DNA from: Klebsiella oxytoca | GTDB taxonomy: Bacteria; Pseudomonadota; Gammaproteobacteria; Enterobacterales; Enterobacteriaceae | Direction: 5' to 3' | Assembly: GCF_009707385.1 (NCBI RefSeq) | Contig: NZ_CP046115.1 | Coordinates: forward strand, 1,178,001-1,242,000 | Length of the DNA stretch: 64,000 nucleotides | In this document: one piece after another, positions 59,728-64,000 of the stretch | Layout: each line of letters starts with the position of its first letter | Position numbering within the stretch: the first letter of the stretch is position 1 | The notes under the pieces: generated by a model | Databases searched by the model: none | What the model saw: the letters and a program-made list of their open reading frames with translations, nothing else | What the model was told of the DNA's origin: nothing | Program-made: the position numbers and the translations under genes

Positions 59728-60255
59728 ATGACACAGCTAATTTTTCTTGTCGGGCCTCGCGGCTGCGGTAAAACGACGATTGGTCACGCGCTGGCTAAAG
59801 CTCGCGGTTTCCAGTTCGCCGACACCGACCATGAGCTTCAGGAGCATGAACAGCGGAGCGTGGCGACCATCGTTCAGCAGGAAGGCTGGGAACGCTTTCG
59901 CGCCCTGGAAACCCAGGCGTTAGAAAGAGTCGCTCAGCCGGCGACGATCATTGCTACCGGCGGCGGCATTATTCTCAGCGAATATAATCGTCAGTTTATG
60001 CGGGAAAATGGCGTGGTGATCTATCTTGAGGCCACCGTTTCCGCCCTGATTGGCCGTCTTGAAGCCTATCCGAAGGCGGAACAGCGTCCGACGCTGACCG
60101 GCAAGCCCATCCGCGATGAAGTGGGTGAGGTTCTGGCGCAGAGGGAAGCGCTGTATCGTGCCGCCGCGCATCATATTATTAACGCCACCGTGACGCCGGA
60201 TGAAGTTGTTGAACAGATTATGACGACAGTCTGTGGTGCAACCTATACCAGTTAA
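59728..60255 (+). CDS. aroL: Shikimate kinase II
   Basis: Cytoplasmic kinase of 175 residues that phosphorylates shikimate in aromatic amino acid synthesis. Walker [10 protein letters not shown], shikimate-binding FADTDHE, ATGGGII and the lid [13 protein letters not shown] are present. The ATG at 59728 matches the E. coli start (MTQ...); upstream codons are not needed. Confidence 0.95.
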   Translation: MTQLIFLVGPRGCGKTTIGHALAKARGFQFADTDHELQEHEQRSVATIVQQEGWERFRALETQALERVAQPATIIATGGGIILSEYNRQFMRENGVVIYLEATVSALIGRLEAYPKAEQRPTLTGKPIRDEVGEVLAQREALYRAAAHHIINATVTPDEVVEQIMTTVCGATYTS

Positions 60256-60326
60256 GACTTTGCCTGGGGTAAACGGATCGGCAGCGCCTATACTTTAAAA
60301 TTCTTAAGGTAAAAAAAGGAAACGCT

Positions 60327-60518
60327 ATGCCGACCAGACCTCCATATCCACGGGAAGCGCGTGTTGTCGCTGTTGAAAAAGGCCTACAGGGTCAAACGGT
60401 CACCTGGTATGAACTGCGCGCTGACCATCCGACGCCGAACTCACTCATCAGTGAGCATCCCTCTGAACAGGAAGCATTGGATGCTAAACGGCGTTACGAA
60501 GATCCCGATAAATCATGA
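60327..60518 (+). CDS. yaiA: YaiA protein
   Basis: Small soluble protein of 63 residues, the E. coli length, function unknown. Conserved [19 protein letters not shown] and [34 protein letters not shown] precedes the ATG. Usually co-transcribed with aroL, 71 bases upstream here. Confidence 0.92.
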   Translation: MPTRPPYPREARVVAVEKGLQGQTVTWYELRADHPTPNSLISEHPSEQEALDAKRRYEDPDKS

Positions 60519-60772
60519 TGACCTGTTCATGTCCGGGATTCGTTCTGAAAAGTTCATTACCGGGCATGTATCACATTTTTAATCTATTGACAGTACTAAT
60601 GATTACCTAAGTTACGGATTTTCAGGAGCGTTTTTGACGCTTCTGGAATCTTTACATTCCACGGCAGTCGTAACCTGCTACGCTTCTCGTCGGTTGATTT
60701 TTCATCACCAGGGGGGCAGAAGTCGTAAATAGAAGCCTGTTTTGAAACAGCGGTAGTGAAAAGGTACATGAT
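60519..60772. other. Leader region of aroM
   Basis: No gene in 254 bases. TTGACA at 60587-60592 could be a -35 element. A small hairpin (GGAGCGTTTTTGACGCTTC, about 60627-60645) lies downstream of it and would be in the transcript. Neither is proven. Confidence 0.35.
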
Positions 60773-61453
60773 ATGAGTAGTGCATCGATGGCAATTCTGA
60801 CCATTGGGGTAGTGCCGGTGGCGGAGATGTTACCGCTTTTAACTGAACATATCAGGGAAGAACAAATCGTCCATATTAGTCTGTTAGGCAAAATGGCGCG
60901 TGAAGACGTTATGCGGGACTTCAGCGTTGAGCCCGGCGATGAGACGCTATTAACTCTGCTTAACGATAATGAAATAGCGCAGGTCTCACGGCAAAAGGTG
61001 GAGCGTGATTTACGCAGCGTCATTGCGATGCTCGATAAACAAAACTACGACCTTATTTTACTGATGAGTACCCATCCTTTTAGCGGATTTACGGCGAATA
61101 ATGCGATCCTGCTTGAGCCACAAAGAATTATTCCCCCGCTGGTGGCTTCGATAGTTGATGGTCATCAGGTGGGGGTGATTGTTCCGGTTGAAGAGATATT
61201 ACCGTTCCAGCGGGATAAATGGCGGGTGTTAGAAAATACTCCTCTATATTCCATCTCAAACCCGGTTAGCGGTAGTAAAGAGGATCTACTCGCCGCGGGC
61301 AGAGAGTTGATTGAGCAGGGAGCGGACGTATTGATGCTGGATTGTCTTTGTTACCACCAGCAGCATCGGGATGTATTACAAAAGGCGCTGGATATCCCGG
61401 TTTTGTTGTCAAATGTGCTGGTTTCGCGACTGGCGGCAGAACTATTAGTTTAA
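60773..61453 (+). CDS. aroM: AroM protein
   Basis: Protein of 226 residues of the AroM family, found next to aroL in enterobacteria. It resembles aspartate/hydantoin racemases in fold, with conserved cysteines not at the usual racemase places ([10 protein letters not shown] near residue 190). Function unknown. Start [19 protein letters not shown]. Confidence 0.92.
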   Translation: MSSASMAILTIGVVPVAEMLPLLTEHIREEQIVHISLLGKMAREDVMRDFSVEPGDETLLTLLNDNEIAQVSRQKVERDLRSVIAMLDKQNYDLILLMSTHPFSGFTANNAILLEPQRIIPPLVASIVDGHQVGVIVPVEEILPFQRDKWRVLENTPLYSISNPVSGSKEDLLAAGRELIEQGADVLMLDCLCYHQQHRDVLQKALDIPVLLSNVLVSRLAAELLV

Positions 61454-61540
61454 CCTGATATAACGGGTTAATTTTACGTGACAGGGGCAAGGAGCGCCCC
61501 CTATATTGTGCCTTCAACACAAGATCATAAGGGCGAGTTT

Positions 61541-61825
61541 ATGCTTCAAAGCAATGAATACTTTGACGGAAAAGTAAAATCTATCGGCTTCACCAGCAGC
61601 AGCACCGGTCGTGCGAGCGTTGGCGTGATGGCGGAAGGGGAATATACCTTTGGCACCGCGCAGCCAGAAGAGATGACCGTTATCAGCGGTGCGCTGAACG
61701 TACTTCTGCCGGGCGAAACCGAGTGGAAAGTGTATGCCGCCGGGGAAGTATTCAACGTTCCGGGAAATAGCGAGTTTCATATGCAGGTGGCTGAGCCAAC
61801 GTCTTATCTGTGCCGCTATCTGTAA
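61541..61825 (+). CDS. ppnP: Pyrimidine/purine nucleoside phosphorylase PpnP
   Basis: Cupin-fold enzyme of 94 residues (formerly YaiE) that phosphorolyses many nucleosides to base and ribose-1-phosphate. Conserved [29 protein letters not shown] and [23 protein letters not shown] precedes the ATG at 61541; the frame back to 61478 is not used. Confidence 0.94.
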   Translation: MLQSNEYFDGKVKSIGFTSSSTGRASVGVMAEGEYTFGTAQPEEMTVISGALNVLLPGETEWKVYAAGEVFNVPGNSEFHMQVAEPTSYLCRYL

Positions 61826-61834
61826 TGGCAGTTT

Positions 61835-61856
61835 CCTTCCTGCGCATGCAGGAAGG
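61835..61856. terminator. Terminator between ppnP and rdgC
   Basis: CCTTCCTGC-GCAT-GCAGGAAGG is a perfect 9-bp stem flanked by short T/A runs on both sides (GTTT before, GAGTTT after). It lies between convergent genes. Confidence 0.75.
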
Positions 61857-61867
61857 AGTTTATCAGA

Positions 61868-62779
61868 CTAGCGCTGCGCTTCGCCGCCTAGCCCTTCAAC
61901 CAGATTCTGAATCAGCGCGGCCAGTTCGCCGGTCATCAGAATAAAGTCCGCGTCAAAGCGCTGAGCGAAATCTTCCCGGTCGATATCTTCATTCTGGTCC
62001 CGCAGTTCATCGCAGAACTTCAGGCGCTTTATCGAACCATCATCGCACATTAAGAATTGAATGCGCTGCTGCCAGTCGAGCGCCAGCTTGGTGACGACCT
62101 TACCAGCCTCAATGTGTACGGCGATCTCATCGCTGACCAGATCCTGTTTCTTCGCGCGGATCACGCCGCCATCCTCCAGCATTGCTTTCAGCTCGGCTTC
62201 GTCCAGCAGCTGGAAGCCCTGGGCGACGGTACCGGAACGAACCCATTCGGTCAGCGTCAGTTCGATTGGGTTCTCCAGCGCCAGCGGGACAACGGGCAGC
62301 GAGCCGAGGGTTTTACGCAGCAGCGCCAGGGTATCTTCCGCTTTTTTAGCGCTGGCGCAGTCCACCATGATCAGTCCGTTGACGGTATCTATCCACAGCA
62401 TGGTCTGGCTGAAACGGCTGAAGGCGCGCGGCAGCAGCGAGTGCAGGACTTCATCTTTCAGCGAATCTTTTTCCGTTTTCTTCAGCTTGCGGCCCTGTTC
62501 AGCTTCCAGCTTAAAGATCTTTGCTTCCAGCGCCTGTTTGATGACCGGAGACGGTAGGATCTTCTCTTCTTTACGTGCGCAGATAACTATCTGGCCATTT
62601 GCCGTATGCGTCAGCGCATCGCTGTGCGATCCCATCGGCGAAACCCAACCGGTTTTGGCCATATCCTGGCTGCCGCAAGGGGTAAATGTCAGCTCGGCCA
62701 GCTGTTTTTCCATCTCCTCGGCGCGCAGAGAAATGTCGCGGCTGAGACGATAAACCATTAAATTTTTGAACCACAGCAT
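61868..62779 (-). CDS. rdgC: Recombination-associated protein RdgC
   Basis: Nucleoid-associated protein of 303 residues, the E. coli length, which forms a ring around DNA and tempers RecA activity. It starts [16 protein letters not shown], with [18 protein letters not shown] as a family stretch. The ATG at 62779 follows GGAAATTATC; 13 upstream codons are not used. It is divergent from mak across 90 bases. Confidence 0.95.
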   Translation of the reverse strand: MLWFKNLMVYRLSRDISLRAEEMEKQLAELTFTPCGSQDMAKTGWVSPMGSHSDALTHTANGQIVICARKEEKILPSPVIKQALEAKIFKLEAEQGRKLKKTEKDSLKDEVLHSLLPRAFSRFSQTMLWIDTVNGLIMVDCASAKKAEDTLALLRKTLGSLPVVPLALENPIELTLTEWVRSGTVAQGFQLLDEAELKAMLEDGGVIRAKKQDLVSDEIAVHIEAGKVVTKLALDWQQRIQFLMCDDGSIKRLKFCDELRDQNEDIDREDFAQRFDADFILMTGELAALIQNLVEGLGGEAQR

Positions 62780-62869
62780 GATAATTTCCACGGCTTTGTC
62801 GTTAAATCCAGCGGGCATGATAGCGAATTGTCGCTATGCTTGCATTGTTAATCGGGAGAGGAATTCACA

Positions 62870-63775
62870 GTGCGCATTGGGATTGATTTAGGCGGGACTA
62901 AAACGGAAGTCATCGCGCTGAGCGACCAGGGAGAGCAGTTATTTCGCCATCGTCTGCCCACGCCCGGGGGCGATTATCACCAGACCATAGAGACGATTGC
63001 CGCGCTAGTCGGCATGGCCGAGCAGGCTACCGGGCAGAACGGCACGGTCGGCATCGGCATCCCCGGTTCGATTTCGCCCTATACCGGCGTGGTCAAAAAC
63101 GCCAATTCAACCTGGCTAAACGGCCAGCCGTTTGATAAAGACTTAAGTCAGCGTCTGGCGCGAGAAGTGCGTCTGGCCAACGATGCCAACTGTCTGGCTG
63201 TGTCGGAAGCGGTAGACGGCGCGGCGGCTGGGGCGCAAACGGTATTTGCGGTGATTATCGGCACCGGCTGCGGTTCCGGCGTGGCGCTTAACGGTCGTGC
63301 CCATATTGGCGGTAACGGCACGGCGGGCGAGTGGGGGCACAATCCGCTACCGTGGATGGATGAAGACGAACTGCGCTATCGCGCTGAAGTTCCTTGCTAC
63401 TGCGGCAAGCAGGGCTGTATCGAAACCTTTATATCCGGCACCGGCTTTGCTATCGATTACCAGCGGTTGAGCGGCCACCAGTTAAAGGGTAGCGAGATTA
63501 TGCAGCGCGTCAGCGAGCAGGATCCGGTGGCAGAACTGGCGCTGAGCCGCTACGAGATGCGGCTGGCGAAGTCTCTGGCACATGTGGTGAATATTCTCGA
63601 CCCGGACGTTATTGTACTGGGCGGGGGAATGAGCAACGTTGACCGGCTGTATCAGACGGTGCCGAATTTGCTAAAACCGTGGGTATTCGGCGGCGAATGC
63701 GAAACGCCGATACGCAAAGCGGTACACGGTGATTCCAGCGGCGTGCGCGGTGCCGCCTGGCTGTGGCCACTGTAA
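62870..63775 (+). CDS. mak: Fructokinase (Mak)
   Basis: ROK-family sugar kinase of 301 residues that phosphorylates fructose (and mannose weakly). ATP-binding [14 protein letters not shown], sugar-binding [11 protein letters not shown] with the catalytic Asp, and the zinc motif [17 protein letters not shown]. The start is GTG after GGGAGAGGAATTCACA. E. coli has it in the same place, divergent from rdgC. Confidence 0.95.
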   Translation: MRIGIDLGGTKTEVIALSDQGEQLFRHRLPTPGGDYHQTIETIAALVGMAEQATGQNGTVGIGIPGSISPYTGVVKNANSTWLNGQPFDKDLSQRLAREVRLANDANCLAVSEAVDGAAAGAQTVFAVIIGTGCGSGVALNGRAHIGGNGTAGEWGHNPLPWMDEDELRYRAEVPCYCGKQGCIETFISGTGFAIDYQRLSGHQLKGSEIMQRVSEQDPVAELALSRYEMRLAKSLAHVVNILDPDVIVLGGGMSNVDRLYQTVPNLLKPWVFGGECETPIRKAVHGDSSGVRGAAWLWPL

Positions 63776-63781
63776 AATAAT

Positions 63782-63806
63782 GGCTCCTTCCGTTCAGGAA
63801 GGGGCC
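63782..63806 (+). terminator. Hairpin after mak
   Basis: GGCTCCTTCC-GTTCA-GGAAGGGGCC forms a 10-bp stem with one T-G pair, six bases after the mak stop. No T-run follows directly. The remaining 63807-64000 shows no gene and is AT-richer towards the window end. Confidence 0.55.
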
Positions 63807-64000
63807 GCTAACGACTCGTTATACATCCCTCGTTTTTTGCTTTCCGAGCAAATGTCCCTCCAGCGAATCTCTTAATAAAACCCCGCCGCTTTACCTCCAG
63901 CACTTCTGTATTCGCTTTCATATGCGCAGGCCCGTTAATTTACCGGTTCTCTGTAAATCAGAATTTGGTCTGAGAATCTATTTACTAAAATTTAAAACTA

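Overview
The window reads as a chromosomal segment of a Klebsiella/Raoultella-like member of the Enterobacteriaceae. The right third (hemB, ampH, sbmA, yaiW, yaiY, yaiZ, ddlA, iraP, phoA, psiF, proC, yaiI, aroL, yaiA, aroM, ppnP, rdgC, mak) follows the 8-9 minute order of the Escherichia coli chromosome with near-identical protein lengths. Its gaps are filled with transport and catabolic clusters, coding DNA is GC-rich, and REP and ERIC repeats are abundant. The diguanylate cyclase gene that sits between psiF and proC in E. coli is missing, which also fits Klebsiella-like genera. No rRNA, tRNA, prophage, CRISPR array or complete insertion sequence was seen.

Layout. 1-2.6 kb: end of a TSUP exporter, an EamA transporter and a HAD-IB phosphatase. 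2.7-6.3 kb (minus): a phnC-phnD-phnE-phnE phosphonate-type ABC importer, with a near-perfect CRP site upstream. 7.3-14.1 kb: complete ecpRABCDE common pilus locus. 14.2-17.2 kb (minus): polar amino acid ABC importer. 17.3-18.3 kb: repeat-rich spacer with a 106-bp tandem duplication and a small unannotated-looking gene. 18.4-23 kb (minus): LIV-type ABC importer of unknown ligand. 23.3-26.9 kb (minus): ethanolamine permease plus both ethanolamine ammonia-lyase subunits, without microcompartment genes. 27.2-29.5 kb: mmuPM for S-methylmethionine, behind MetJ boxes. 29.6-37.4 kb (minus): UhpABC-like sensing system apparently co-transcribed with the AfuABC sugar-phosphate importer. 37.7-41.1 kb: tauABCD taurine uptake and desulfonation. 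41.2-42.9 kb (minus): a bifunctional acyltransferase resembling the ornithine-lipid synthase OlsF. 43-44.3 kb: a REP-associated transposase (RAYT) inside a regular 13-copy REP array. 44.3-63.8 kb: the conserved E. coli-like block, with additions such as an isochorismatase-like hydrolase, an extensin-family protein, an MdtG-like efflux pump and a DUF2076 protein.

How the genes work together. The region is dominated by nutrient capture: phosphorus (phnCDEE, phoA, psiF), sulfur and methionine (tauABCD, mmuPM), nitrogen and carbon (amino acids, ethanolamine) and phosphorylated sugars (afuABC with its own uhp-like sensor). Regulatory sites are visible for MetJ, PhoB, TyrR and CRP. Two intercistronic stem-loops, after the pilin gene ecpA and after the binding-protein gene afuA, lie where a cell needs far more of the first product than of the next. 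Most genes belong to known families. The less ordinary parts are the RAYT/REP array, the uhp-afu operon, the stand-alone eat-eutBC unit beside an orphan LIV transporter, the OlsF-like fusion, and a putative extensin-family peptidase divergent from ddlA.
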